A DNA stretch of 10,251 nucleotides from contig CAIVZW010000541.1 in NCBI GenBank assembly GCA_903910495.1, positions 1-10,251 of the forward strand. The letters run 5' to 3'. Shown in pieces: positions 1 to 7,554 of this stretch. The notes below the pieces were generated by a model, which was not told the origin of the DNA, did not search any database, and worked only from the letters and a program-made list of their open reading frames with translations. The first letter of the stretch is position 1. The number at the start of each line of letters is the position of its first letter. This stretch comes from an uncultured beta proteobacterium (GTDB lineage Bacteria > Pseudomonadota > Gammaproteobacteria > Burkholderiales > Rhodocyclaceae). The position numbers and the translations under genes are program-made.

Positions 1-1881
1 ACAAACGTAAACACTGTTACCGACCAAATAGCCTTTGGCGAGCATTTCCTGGGTAATGAGAGTCTTGTAGGCCAAGGCATTGGGGCTCTGGAATGTATAA
101 CCAGTCAACGCCGGCAACCCCCAGTGTTCGATCTCAAGGCCATGTTTGTCGGCCAGTTGCTGCCAACGTTGACGAATATTCAGGCCAATCTCGGTGATAA
201 TTTTCCAGGATTGCAAACGCTCCATGACTTCCAGCGTTTTCAATGCAGCCGCGGGGCCGATGCGTTCAGTCCAGAAGGTACTGCTGATGAAAGTCGATTG
301 CGCCGCCTCCATGATCTCGCGGCGGCCGATGGTCGCCGTAATCGCATAACCATTGCCCAGTGCCTTGCCAAACATCGCCATGTCGGGTTCAACACCATAC
401 ATCTTGTGCAGACCGCCATAAGTCTGGCGGAAGCCGGACGTGCATTCGTCAAAGATCAGCACGATGCCCCGTTCAGTCGCCAATTTTCGAACTTTATGAA
501 GGAAGTTGTCTTCTGGTTCCTTGCTTCGCACAACTTCCATCTTGATCACACCGATATCGTGGGCGTTGACCAGGGCTTCAAGTTCAGCGTAATTGTTGTA
601 GTTGAACGGGAATACCGTGCCGTGCAAATTTCTAGGCACACCTTTGGGTTCCAGACCGGGTAAAAGATGGCCATCCAGACTCTTTTCGTCACCAAGGTTT
701 GCCGACAAATACCAGTCGTGCCAGCCGTGGTAGCCACAAATTGCGACCTTGTCTTTCCCCGACGCGGCACGCGCAATGCGGATGGCAATGGCATTGGCCT
801 CACCGCCTGTGCGGGCCAGGCGAACCATGTCGGACCACGGATGCATTTCAACCAGCTTCTCAGCAAGATAAACCTCTTCAGGACAATTCAATGTGGACAT
901 ATTTCCAATGTCGACTATCTGCCGAACGGCAGCATCCACTTCGGTGTTCCCATAACCCAGGGTGTTTGTTCCGATACCCATGATGCTCATATCGACATAT
1001 TCTTTGCCGTCCAGATCCCAGACCTTGCAGCCTTTGGCCTTGCTGAAGTAAGCAGGCCATTGGTCGGGCAGAAACATCTCTACTCGCTTGGACAGCAGCA
1101 TGTTGCCGCCTGGTATCACTTGTTTAGCGCGTTTCCAGAGCTTTTGCCCGGTGCTCATGGTTGCTCCTTCGTTACGAATAAGATGCTGGTTGACGGCAAA
1201 CAGAAACGGCTGACTTAGTTGCAGATTGAGCACCTGACGCCAGGCAAAATGAATGTCAGGTGCGAAATGCCCGAAGACCTTGGAGATCACGTCAAAATCT
1301 GCCGGCTCGTCAACTGTCCACCGCAAGCCGGACCAGTCCTGGTCATTTTGCAGTGCGGCCTGACGGAATTTTCCAACTTCGCGCAAATAGGGGGTCACAT
1401 GCTCACGATCAAAGGACTTGTCAGTCTCGCGTGAAGCCCGTTCGAGTGCAGCGAAGGTGAATACCTCGGCATCCAGGCCATCCGGATAACTCGGAGGTGC
1501 GGCATTGCTGAGGTAATCGACACCTACCGCCTTGAAGCGACGGATCGCCTCATCGACCAGAGAGGGATCGATCAATGGACAATCGCCCGTGATCCGAACC
1601 ACAATCCCGGCTTCGGCCATCCTGGCCGCCTTGATGTAACGATCAAGCACGTCATGTTCGCTACCGGCGTAACAGCGATAACCTAACGCAGAAACAGTAT
1701 CGATCAGCGGCAGGTTGCGGCCGTCATCCGACGTGGCCACAATGATTTCATCGATTTCCGTTGAGCGCGCCAAGCGTGTCAGCAAAAGCTCAATCATGGG
1801 CTTGCCACCGATCAGTTTCAAAACCTTGTTAGGAAGGCGTGTAGAGCCCATGCGTGCTTGAACAATAGCGACAACCTTCAT
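1..1881 (-). CDS. Fused PseF/SpsF-type cytidylyltransferase and class III PLP aminotransferase (3' end outside window)
   Basis: The frame is open without a stop from ATG at 1881 to the window edge, 627 codons. Residues 1-241 form a CMP-sugar cytidylyltransferase of the PseF/SpsF family, which transfers CMP to an acidic sugar. It shows QARMGSTRLPNK (8-19), RITGDCPLIDP (96-106) and RWTVDEPADF (188-197). Residues 242-627 form a class III, HemL-like PLP aminotransferase. It shows RTGGEANA (357-364), GYHGWHDW (383-390), the cofactor aspartate in LIFDECTSG (Asp478) and the likely Schiff-base lysine in FGKALGNGY (Lys506). Family length suggests about 40-50 C-terminal residues are missing. The ATG overlaps the aldo/keto reductase stop by four bases (ATGA), implying translational coupling. 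Residue 242 is also an ATG with a strong ribosome binding site, so a separate aminotransferase may be made. Domain calls are secure. The substrate of the aminotransferase is unknown, and a true heme-pathway aminomutase is unlikely in this setting. Confidence 0.9.
   Translation of the reverse strand, partial: MKVVAIVQARMGSTRLPNKVLKLIGGKPMIELLLTRLARSTEIDEIIVATSDDGRNLPLIDTVSALGYRCYAGSEHDVLDRYIKAARMAEAGIVVRITGDCPLIDPSLVDEAIRRFKAVGVDYLSNAAPPSYPDGLDAEVFTFAALERASRETDKSFDREHVTPYLREVGKFRQAALQNDQDWSGLRWTVDEPADFDVISKVFGHFAPDIHFAWRQVLNLQLSQPFLFAVNQHLIRNEGATMSTGQKLWKRAKQVIPGGNMLLSKRVEMFLPDQWPAYFSKAKGCKVWDLDGKEYVDMSIMGIGTNTLGYGNTEVDAAVRQIVDIGNMSTLNCPEEVYLAEKLVEMHPWSDMVRLARTGGEANAIAIRIARAASGKDKVAICGYHGWHDWYLSANLGDEKSLDGHLLPGLEPKGVPRNLHGTVFPFNYNNYAELEALVNAHDIGVIKMEVVRSKEPEDNFLHKVRKLATERGIVLIFDECTSGFRQTYGGLHKMYGVEPDMAMFGKALGNGYAITATIGRREIMEAAQSTFISSTFWTERIGPAAALKTLEVMERLQSWKIITEIGLNIRQRWQQLADKHGLEIEHWGLPALTGYTFQSPNALAYKTLITQEMLAKGYLVGNSVYVC
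1164..1169 (-). promoter_or_regulatory. Internal Shine-Dalgarno site before the aminotransferase domain
   Basis: On the minus strand the sequence reads AAGGAG, then five bases (CAACC), then ATG at 1158-1156. This is the best ribosome binding site I could find in the window, and it lies inside the fused open frame exactly where the aminotransferase domain starts. It also encodes residues of the inter-domain join (RNEGATM). The sequence is seen directly. Its use for internal initiation is inferred. Confidence 0.6.
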
Positions 1882-2750
1882 AGCATGTTCCATCTGGAAG
1901 GGTTTATCAGGTTTTCATCCTCGCACACAAACGCAGACCAATCCTGTATAGCGCTTGGTAATCGGGCGATGGAAATCAACTCACGCAACTGGGCAGCGCT
2001 GTCAACTCCAACCACCACCCTGTCTATTTGCGAAAGAGACAACGGGTACTGCAAGCAAGCAGTCGTGGCGGTCAGATCACAGCAAACCAAGCTGGCGTGC
2101 CAGGCATCCCACAGAGGGGCCCAGCGCTCGAATTTGACCGGGATGGCGTCACGTGGCATCAGCAACAGTCCCTGCAGGAAAGCCGAGCGAGTATGGACCT
2201 CAACTCCCTGGTCATGCAGTCGCTGCAACCAACCACTGGTAACCAGACGGCGGTCGAAGAGGTTAAGCGGCGCCTGAACCAGGTCGATGGTGCAGGACTG
2301 GGTAATCGTATCCAGTTCCTCTGGTGCGTAGATCGAAACACCGATCTTTTGCACGATCCCCTCAACCTTGAGACGTTCGAGCGCTTGCAGCAATGCACGG
2401 CCTGCTTCATCCACCAATTGCTGTGAGCGATGCAACAACAGTCCGTAGACGGCATCCACGTTCAACCGCCGCAATGAAATCTGCATCTGCTCGGTAACCC
2501 AGGCATTGATTTCAGCAACACCATCTGGCAGGCCGGGCAGTTTGGTAACAATCTTGAAATTTTCGCTACCAACAGCACCCAAGCACTCCTCACTATCACC
2601 ATAGCCTATTGCGGTATCCAGCGTGTCAATGCCGCTTTCTTGGGCAAGCGCGATAATATGGCCTACCTCCTCGCGGTTAACTTGCCCGGACTGGTTGGAA
2701 ATGCCGTACGTTAGCCCGAACTGGACGGTGCCAAGTGCAAGCTTACTCAA
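1878..2750 (-). CDS. Aldo/keto reductase of a sugar-biosynthesis cluster
   Basis: A 290-residue NAD(P)H-dependent oxidoreductase of the aldo/keto reductase barrel family. The N-terminus SKLALGTVQFGLTYG is typical of the subgroup found in nonulosonic acid and spore-coat polysaccharide loci. The catalytic tetrad is visible as Asp45 and Tyr50 (LDTAIGYGDSE), Lys70 (KIVTKLP) and His107 (LLLHR). The start is taken as TTG at 2750, giving MSKLALGT. No ATG lies near this point, and the long upstream extension to 2927 would lie wholly inside the methyltransferase gene. With this start the gene overlaps the methyltransferase by eight bases, behind a weak GAAAGAAAGA purine tract. A TTG at 2753 is an alternative. 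The stop overlaps the next start as ATGA. The family call is firm. The substrate, presumably a keto or aldehyde sugar intermediate, is inferred from context only. Confidence 0.88.
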   Translation of the reverse strand: MSKLALGTVQFGLTYGISNQSGQVNREEVGHIIALAQESGIDTLDTAIGYGDSEECLGAVGSENFKIVTKLPGLPDGVAEINAWVTEQMQISLRRLNVDAVYGLLLHRSQQLVDEAGRALLQALERLKVEGIVQKIGVSIYAPEELDTITQSCTIDLVQAPLNLFDRRLVTSGWLQRLHDQGVEVHTRSAFLQGLLLMPRDAIPVKFERWAPLWDAWHASLVCCDLTATTACLQYPLSLSQIDRVVVGVDSAAQLRELISIARLPSAIQDWSAFVCEDENLINPSRWNML

Positions 2751-3393
2751 CAAAATCTTTCTTTCGCAGTAGCGAGGTAGCGACCCATTCCTGTGGATCA
2801 TCGGAAAATTGACGCTGCCCATGAAGATTAACTTCATGGGCAAAGCAGGTATAGGCCGGGTGCCAATCGAAAAGCCTACGGTAGTCCATCTTGTAGGAAT
2901 ATAGACCAGGCTTGTGGTGATAATCACGCCGTGTTGGAGCCGGCGCGAAGAAATCCTGGATGACCACCCACGATTCAGGCTTCAATACGCGATGAGTTTC
3001 CTGAGCGATGCGAAACAGGTCTTCGCGGTCACAGAGATACAAACAAAAACCGAACACTACAATGTCGAATATCCCGGACTCGTAGGGCAAATCGTCAGCC
3101 GTTCCTTGCAGGGCCTTGACGCCTGCTACTTGCGCAACAGTAACCGCCTTGGCAGATGGCTCAATACCATGACATTCAAGACCGAGATTTTCAGCAAGCC
3201 AGGTGAGGCGCTTGCCCTCACCGCAGCCGATTTCCAGTAGTTTCTCCCCGCTCACACAGGGTATGGTGGGTAGTGCTCGAGTGATGGCGTGAACAACCGG
3301 TTCGTCGCGGCCGATAGTGCGCCCTTGAATAGCCTGGTGGTTACGCTCAAACCAAGCATCACCTTCATCTTTCAAGAATATGTTCTTCTGCAT
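2743..3393 (-). CDS. Class I SAM-dependent methyltransferase
   Basis: A 216-residue methyltransferase with a Rossmann fold of the Methyltransf_11 type. Motif I is LLEIGCGEG (52-60). The acidic ribose-binding residue follows at Glu78 (HGIEPS). FDIVVFGFCLY (109-119) is motif II, and HRVLKPESWVVIQDF (134-148) is the post-II/III strand. ATG at 3393 lies one base after the pseC stop. A GTG at 3402 (overlap of eight bases) would add MPE to the N-terminus and cannot be excluded. It probably methylates a sugar intermediate or small molecule of the same pathway, since it is locked between PseC and the aldo/keto reductase by near-zero spacing at both ends. Nothing in the sequence tells O-, N- or C-methylation apart. 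The C-terminal part, rich in aromatic residues and His, probably shapes the acceptor site. Confidence 0.85.
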   Translation of the reverse strand: MQKNIFLKDEGDAWFERNHQAIQGRTIGRDEPVVHAITRALPTIPCVSGEKLLEIGCGEGKRLTWLAENLGLECHGIEPSAKAVTVAQVAGVKALQGTADDLPYESGIFDIVVFGFCLYLCDREDLFRIAQETHRVLKPESWVVIQDFFAPAPTRRDYHHKPGLYSYKMDYRRLFDWHPAYTCFAHEVNLHGQRQFSDDPQEWVATSLLRKKDFVE

Positions 3394-3394
3394 T

Positions 3395-4573
3395 TCAGGC
3401 ACTTTTTAAACTATCGCGCAATGTATTGAATACCTTTTCTTGATCCGCCTCGACCAGACTCGAAAACATTGGCAAACTTATCGTCTCTTTGTAATAGTGC
3501 TCTGCGTTCGGACAATATCCCGCGGAAATACCCATGGCCTCGTAATAAGGTTGGCGATATACAGGGATGTAATGCAAGTTAACATTAATGTCAGCCGCCT
3601 GCAGGGCGTTGTATACATCCCGCTGGCTCTTGCCGCATTGACTTTGCCTGACACGAATCGGGTAAAGGTGATAGCTCGACCAGGCATCCGGATGTTGCCA
3701 CGGTGCTATCACCGGCAGAGTGCAAAAAACATTGTCGTAATACTCAGCTATGCGATGGCGGCGGATAACAAAATCATTCAGGCGTGTCAGTTGGCTGAAT
3801 CCCAGTGCGGCCTGAATTTCGGTCATGCGAAAGTTATAACCGAGGAAAACCTGCTGGTAGTTCCAGATTTCGTCCGAAGGCCGAGGCTGCATCTGTGTGC
3901 GATCACTGGTGATACCGTGGCTACGAAATCGCTGCAGCCTTTCAGCCAAGCCGGCATCGTTAGTAAGCGCCATACCGCCTTCCCCTGTCGTTATGATTTT
4001 GACCGGATGAAAACTGAACACAGTAATTTCGCTATAGCGACAATTTCCTATGGGCTCGCCTCGATATTTACCACCTATGGCATGCGACGCATCTTCGATA
4101 ATCTTGAATCCGTATTTCTGGCCAAGCGCATGAATGCCCAGCATGTCACAAGCTTGCCCGCACATATGCACGGGTATAACGACCTTGGGCAATTTGCCAA
4201 TTTTCTCGGCCTGCTCCAACTTCTCTTGTAGCCGTTCCACGCTCATGTTGTAGGTACGCGGATCAATATCGACGAAATCAACCTGTGCGCCACAGTACCT
4301 TGCACAATTTGCACTTGCCACAAACGTAATGGGGGTAGTCCAAACCCAATCTCCCTGCCCGACACCAAGCGCCAAACAGGCAATGTGCAAGGCACTTGTG
4401 GCACTATTCACCGCAAGAGCATGCCGGGTTCCACAGTATTCCGCGACACATTTTTCAAAAGCTGGAACAACCGGGCCTTGAGTAAGGAAATCGGAACGCA
4501 AGACATCTACAACCGCCTGAATGTCGGCTTCAGATATATCTTGTCGTCCGTAAGGAATTATGATTTTCGTCAC
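3395..4573 (-). CDS. pseC: PseC-type UDP-4-keto-sugar aminotransferase
   Basis: A 392-residue PLP enzyme of the DegT/DnrJ/EryC1 family. In the pseudaminic acid pathway PseC aminates C4 of the PseB product (UDP-2-acetamido-2,6-dideoxy-4-keto-L-arabino-hexose) with glutamate as donor. The N-terminus IPYGRQDISEADI is characteristic of PseC. Other marks are NSATSALH (56-63), the cofactor aspartate in EDASHAIGG (Asp161), the Schiff-base lysine in SFHPVKIITTGEGG (Lys192) and NLHYIPVYRQPYY (332-344). The length is normal for the family. The start is GTG at 4573, with no upstream ATG in frame and only a weak GAG-type ribosome site. An AT-rich 90-base gap separates it from the ABC gene. Unusually, no pseB lies directly upstream. 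A related 4-aminotransferase for another amino sugar is the main alternative, but overall similarity favours PseC. Confidence 0.92.
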   Translation of the reverse strand: MTKIIIPYGRQDISEADIQAVVDVLRSDFLTQGPVVPAFEKCVAEYCGTRHALAVNSATSALHIACLALGVGQGDWVWTTPITFVASANCARYCGAQVDFVDIDPRTYNMSVERLQEKLEQAEKIGKLPKVVIPVHMCGQACDMLGIHALGQKYGFKIIEDASHAIGGKYRGEPIGNCRYSEITVFSFHPVKIITTGEGGMALTNDAGLAERLQRFRSHGITSDRTQMQPRPSDEIWNYQQVFLGYNFRMTEIQAALGFSQLTRLNDFVIRRHRIAEYYDNVFCTLPVIAPWQHPDAWSSYHLYPIRVRQSQCGKSQRDVYNALQAADINVNLHYIPVYRQPYYEAMGISAGYCPNAEHYYKETISLPMFSSLVEADQEKVFNTLRDSLKSA

Positions 4574-4663
4574 AAACTACTCAACTCTCTCAATGAAATT
4601 CAGAATAAGAAATGGGGAATACTCAAGACATGGAAATACAACGATTTTATAAGCTCACGCAGA

Positions 4664-6433
4664 TCACATTACAATGTCCTGATAGCTGCCGATGCGCTTT
4701 ATGCCACCGCCACCAAGTTCTACCACCTGCGTGCATTCCTTCAAGGTCGTAAGTCGGTGGGCAATGATGAGGATGGTGAGGCCTTCGCCGAGATTCTGAA
4801 TGGCATGCATGACGGCCTGTTCGGTTTCATTGTCGAGCGCACTGGTGGCTTCATCGAAAACGATTACATCTGCATTTTTGTAAAGCGCGCGGGCTATGCC
4901 AATTCTCTGCCGCTGCCCCCCGGACAGACGAATACCCCTTTCGCCCACAAAGGTCTGATATTGTTTGGGCCAGGTTTCGATGATGTCTGCAATTTGCGCC
5001 CGCTTGGCCACCAACCTGACACGCTCGTGGTCAATCTTGTCCTTTGGAACGCCAAAAGCGATATTTTCCTCGATACTACTGTCGGCAAGAAAAATTGCCT
5101 GAGGCACATGTGCGACATGCGCCTGCCATGATCGTTGATTGACCTCTGTAATGAGTTGCCCATCCACTTCGATGATGCCTTCGCTGGGTTGCAGCAAACC
5201 CATCACGATGTCAAGCAAGGTGCTCTTGCCACTCCCCGTCGTACCGACAAACCCGATACAACTTCCCTTTGCAATGGTGAGGTCCAGATCACGGAGTACC
5301 CATGGGGTTTCCAGGCTATAGCGAAACGAGAGGTGCCTCAGGCTAATCTGCTGCTTGAAAGGCAGTGGTTCGGTTTCAGTCTGGGTGGCGTAGGCGGGTA
5401 GCGATTGGTCGAGCAGGACTAGAACATCCTGTAATGATGCCCGATCACTTTGAATGGTTGACCAAGCGCCATAGGCTTGCTGTAATAACGGTAGCATGCG
5501 TTGTGCCCCAAGCGCAAAGGCACCGAGGACTGGTATTGCCTTGGCTATTCCGTCCAGTTGTTGTGAAATTGAATAGGCCAGCGCGGCGATCAGCAGCATC
5601 CCCAGCGCCTCCATACCAGAACGTGGACTTTGGGCAATAAACAGGCTGTTGCCTTGAGCACGACGCAGAGGCCGGTCTGCATTGCGGTAGACTTGACAAT
5701 AAACGTCTTGGCTACCGTCGATCAGCACGTCACGTATTCCGCCTAAACCCTCCTGTAAGGACTTGATGACGTTAACAGACTCTTGTGAAATACACTGGCT
5801 GTTATCAAGCAATCTTTTTTTTGTAAGCCTGATGATCAACGCATAAATCAGCCCGAATCCGCCAAATGCGAGAAAGGAAATCATCGGATCAACGTAAAGC
5901 AATGCTATCAGGATCGTGATTAACATGATGCTTGAGTTTATTAGCATCAATGCAGGAACGATAAAGTTATAGATCACTCCGCTGGCTTTGCCCGTTATGC
6001 CACTAATAACTTCGCTGCTGTTTCGGGCAACATGAACCGCATAAGGCTGATAGAGAGTTCGGCGATAGATGTCGATACTGAGATCGGCACCAATCGCGAA
6101 CGACAGGCGGGTACTGGCCCAGAGGAAGAGCAGACGCATCCCTCCCGTCGTTATGGCAGCAAGTCCAAAGACGATGGTAAGCGGCAAGAGTAGTTGCTCA
6201 GGCACGCGAATACCGAATGCATGTATGAATGGCTGAGCGTAGGGATGAGAAAAGACATGGCCAGGGGCAGTCAGCGCGCCAAGAAATGGAAGCACGGCAC
6301 CGATACTGAACATTTCTGCGAACGAGGCAAAAATCATCAGAACGAGCAGCAGTCCGACCTGCCCCCGCCGCCGTGGACTTACATGGCGCCAGAGTCGGCC
6401 GAGAAGCTGAAAGATCGGTTGTGAGGGAGACAC
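4664..6433 (-). CDS. ABC exporter with fused permease and ATPase, probable PglK-like oligosaccharide flippase
   Basis: A 589-residue half-transporter with an N-terminal membrane domain and C-terminal ATPase. Hydrophobic segments fall near 27-53, 79-107, 155-202 (two segments) and 275-310. The ATPase has Walker A GTTGSGKST (397-405), Q-loop Gln445 (HVPQAIFL), signature LSGGQ (503-507), Walker B VIVFDE (523-528), D-loop SALD and H-loop His559. All catalytic residues are intact. The architecture and the N-terminal RRRGQVGLLLVLM...SIGAVLPFLGALTAP pattern resemble PglK-type exporters that flip undecaprenyl-linked oligosaccharides across the inner membrane. The protein would act as a homodimer. The start is GTG at 6433, 28 bases after the fcl stop, without a strong ribosome site. 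A lipid A exporter (MsbA) or peptide exporter is less likely given the sugar genes on both sides. The transporter call is firm. The glycan substrate is inferred. Confidence 0.92.
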   Translation of the reverse strand: MSPSQPIFQLLGRLWRHVSPRRRGQVGLLLVLMIFASFAEMFSIGAVLPFLGALTAPGHVFSHPYAQPFIHAFGIRVPEQLLLPLTIVFGLAAITTGGMRLLFLWASTRLSFAIGADLSIDIYRRTLYQPYAVHVARNSSEVISGITGKASGVIYNFIVPALMLINSSIMLITILIALLYVDPMISFLAFGGFGLIYALIIRLTKKRLLDNSQCISQESVNVIKSLQEGLGGIRDVLIDGSQDVYCQVYRNADRPLRRAQGNSLFIAQSPRSGMEALGMLLIAALAYSISQQLDGIAKAIPVLGAFALGAQRMLPLLQQAYGAWSTIQSDRASLQDVLVLLDQSLPAYATQTETEPLPFKQQISLRHLSFRYSLETPWVLRDLDLTIAKGSCIGFVGTTGSGKSTLLDIVMGLLQPSEGIIEVDGQLITEVNQRSWQAHVAHVPQAIFLADSSIEENIAFGVPKDKIDHERVRLVAKRAQIADIIETWPKQYQTFVGERGIRLSGGQRQRIGIARALYKNADVIVFDEATSALDNETEQAVMHAIQNLGEGLTILIIAHRLTTLKECTQVVELGGGGIKRIGSYQDIVM

Positions 6434-6461
6434 GGAAGTTATTTACTTTCCATAACGTAAA

Positions 6462-7445
6462 TTAACAAACCGAAGATGCCAAATAATCTGCATAGGCTTT
6501 CGCAAGCCCTTCTTCCAGATGGACTTTGGCTTGCCAGCCGAGGTCGGTAATGCGGCGGCTATCCATCAACTTGCGCGGCGTGCCATCCGGTTTGCTTGTG
6601 TCGAAGCGTATCAGGCCCTGGTAGCCCACGGCCTTGCCTACGGCACAGGCGAGTTCCTTAATGGTAATGTCGCTCCCATAGCCAACGTTGATAAGGTTTT
6701 GCATGGGCCGGGTATGGGCATCGTAGGCTGCCTTGTCGAGATTCATTACGTGTACGCAGGCTTCGGCCATGTCATCTACATAGAGAAATTCACGGCGTGG
6801 GGTACCGCTACCCCAAATGATTACAGAAGGCGCGTTAGCGACTTTAGCTTCATGAAAGCGGCGGATGAGCGCAGGGATGACGTGGCTGTTTTCCGGATGG
6901 TAATTGTCGCCCGGACCGTAGAGGTTGGTGGGCATCACGCTGCGGTAATCAGTACCGTGGCTTTCCCCATACTGGCGGTTATAGCTTTCGCAAAGTTTTA
7001 TTCCAGCGATTTTGGCAATGGCATAGGGCTCGTTGGTGGCTTCGAGTGTCCCGCTGAGCAGTGCGTCTTCGCTGATGGGCTGAGCAGCTAGTCTGGGGTA
7101 AATGCAACTCGACCCGAGAAAGAGAAGCTTTTGCACACCCGCACACCAGGCTTCATGAATAACGTTTGCCTCAACCATCAGGTTTTCGTAAATGAACTCG
7201 GCTGGGAAGGTGTTGTTGGCATGAATGCCCCCGACTTTTGCGGCCGCAAGATAGACCTGGTCGGGTTTTTCCGACGCAAAGAAGGCTCGGACAGCGGCCT
7301 GGTCCTTCAGATCAAGTTCGGCATGGGTACGTGCCAGGATGTTTTTGAAACCTTTTTCCTGAAGGTTGCGCATGATGGCCGAGCCGACAAGGCCTCGGTG
7401 ACCAGCGATGTAGATTTTGGCGTTCTGGTCCATCCCTGGTTTCAT
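6462..7445 (-). CDS. fcl: GDP-L-fucose synthase
   Basis: A 327-residue short-chain dehydrogenase/reductase of the extended type. It converts GDP-4-keto-6-deoxy-D-mannose to GDP-L-fucose by 3,5-epimerisation and NADPH-dependent reduction. The cofactor-binding motif is [11 protein letters not shown] (14-24). The active site shows GSSCIYP (111-117, with the catalytic Ser and Cys), Tyr141 and Lys145 in YAIAKIAG, and the histidine-bearing NYHPENSHV (181-189). [12 protein letters not shown] (284-295) is a GDP-sugar binding signature. Length is normal. The chosen start is ATG at 7445. ATG at 7433 ([12 protein letters not shown]) fits the family N-terminus as well or better, and neither has a clear ribosome site. 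It cooperates with gmd, which sits two genes upstream. A palindromic repeat fills the leader directly ahead of the start. Confidence 0.96.
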   Translation of the reverse strand: MKPGMDQNAKIYIAGHRGLVGSAIMRNLQEKGFKNILARTHAELDLKDQAAVRAFFASEKPDQVYLAAAKVGGIHANNTFPAEFIYENLMVEANVIHEAWCAGVQKLLFLGSSCIYPRLAAQPISEDALLSGTLEATNEPYAIAKIAGIKLCESYNRQYGESHGTDYRSVMPTNLYGPGDNYHPENSHVIPALIRRFHEAKVANAPSVIIWGSGTPRREFLYVDDMAEACVHVMNLDKAAYDAHTRPMQNLINVGYGSDITIKELACAVGKAVGYQGLIRFDTSKPDGTPRKLMDSRRITDLGWQAKVHLEEGLAKAYADYLASSVC

Positions 7446-7467
7446 CCCGGATTGTTCATTAGTGTTA

Positions 7468-7525
7468 TGGGTCGAGCTTCAGCCCTACAGGAATCATAGA
7501 CACGTCGGCCTGAAGGCCGACCCAC
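7468..7525. repeat. REP/BIME-like palindromic repeat, copy A (between pmm and fcl)
   Basis: Two small palindromes lie side by side. The first is a degraded hairpin, GGGTCGAGCTTCAGCCC at 7469-7485. The second is a perfect one, GTCGGCCTGAAGGCCGAC at 7504-7521. The 22 bases at 7504-7525 are an exact reverse complement of 9165-9186, and the first palindrome also matches the second half of that copy. It lies in the fcl leader, about 23 bases upstream of the fcl start. Repeats of this kind are typically chromosomal REP elements, which can stabilise or attenuate mRNA. Confidence 0.75.
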
Positions 7526-7554
7526 AAGCTTCATGACGGTAAAAATCGGCCGTC

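Noticed and set aside
124..1218. Two long plus-strand open frames at 124-663 and 667-1218
   Set aside because: They are antisense shadows of the aminotransferase domain, which has clear family motifs on the minus strand.
1..1881. Possibility that the fused frame is a broken or frameshifted gene
   Set aside because: Both domains keep their motifs and the frame is continuous through all 627 codons, so there is no sign of decay.
2751..2927. N-terminal extension of the aldo/keto reductase to a start at 2927
   Set aside because: It would overlap the methyltransferase coding sequence by 185 bases and does not resemble the reductase family, which begins at SKLALGT.
4385..5131. Plus-strand open frame of 248 codons spanning the pseC start and the ABC 3' end
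   Set aside because: It is antisense to conserved ATPase motifs and to the PseC N-terminus, and I recognise no protein family in it.
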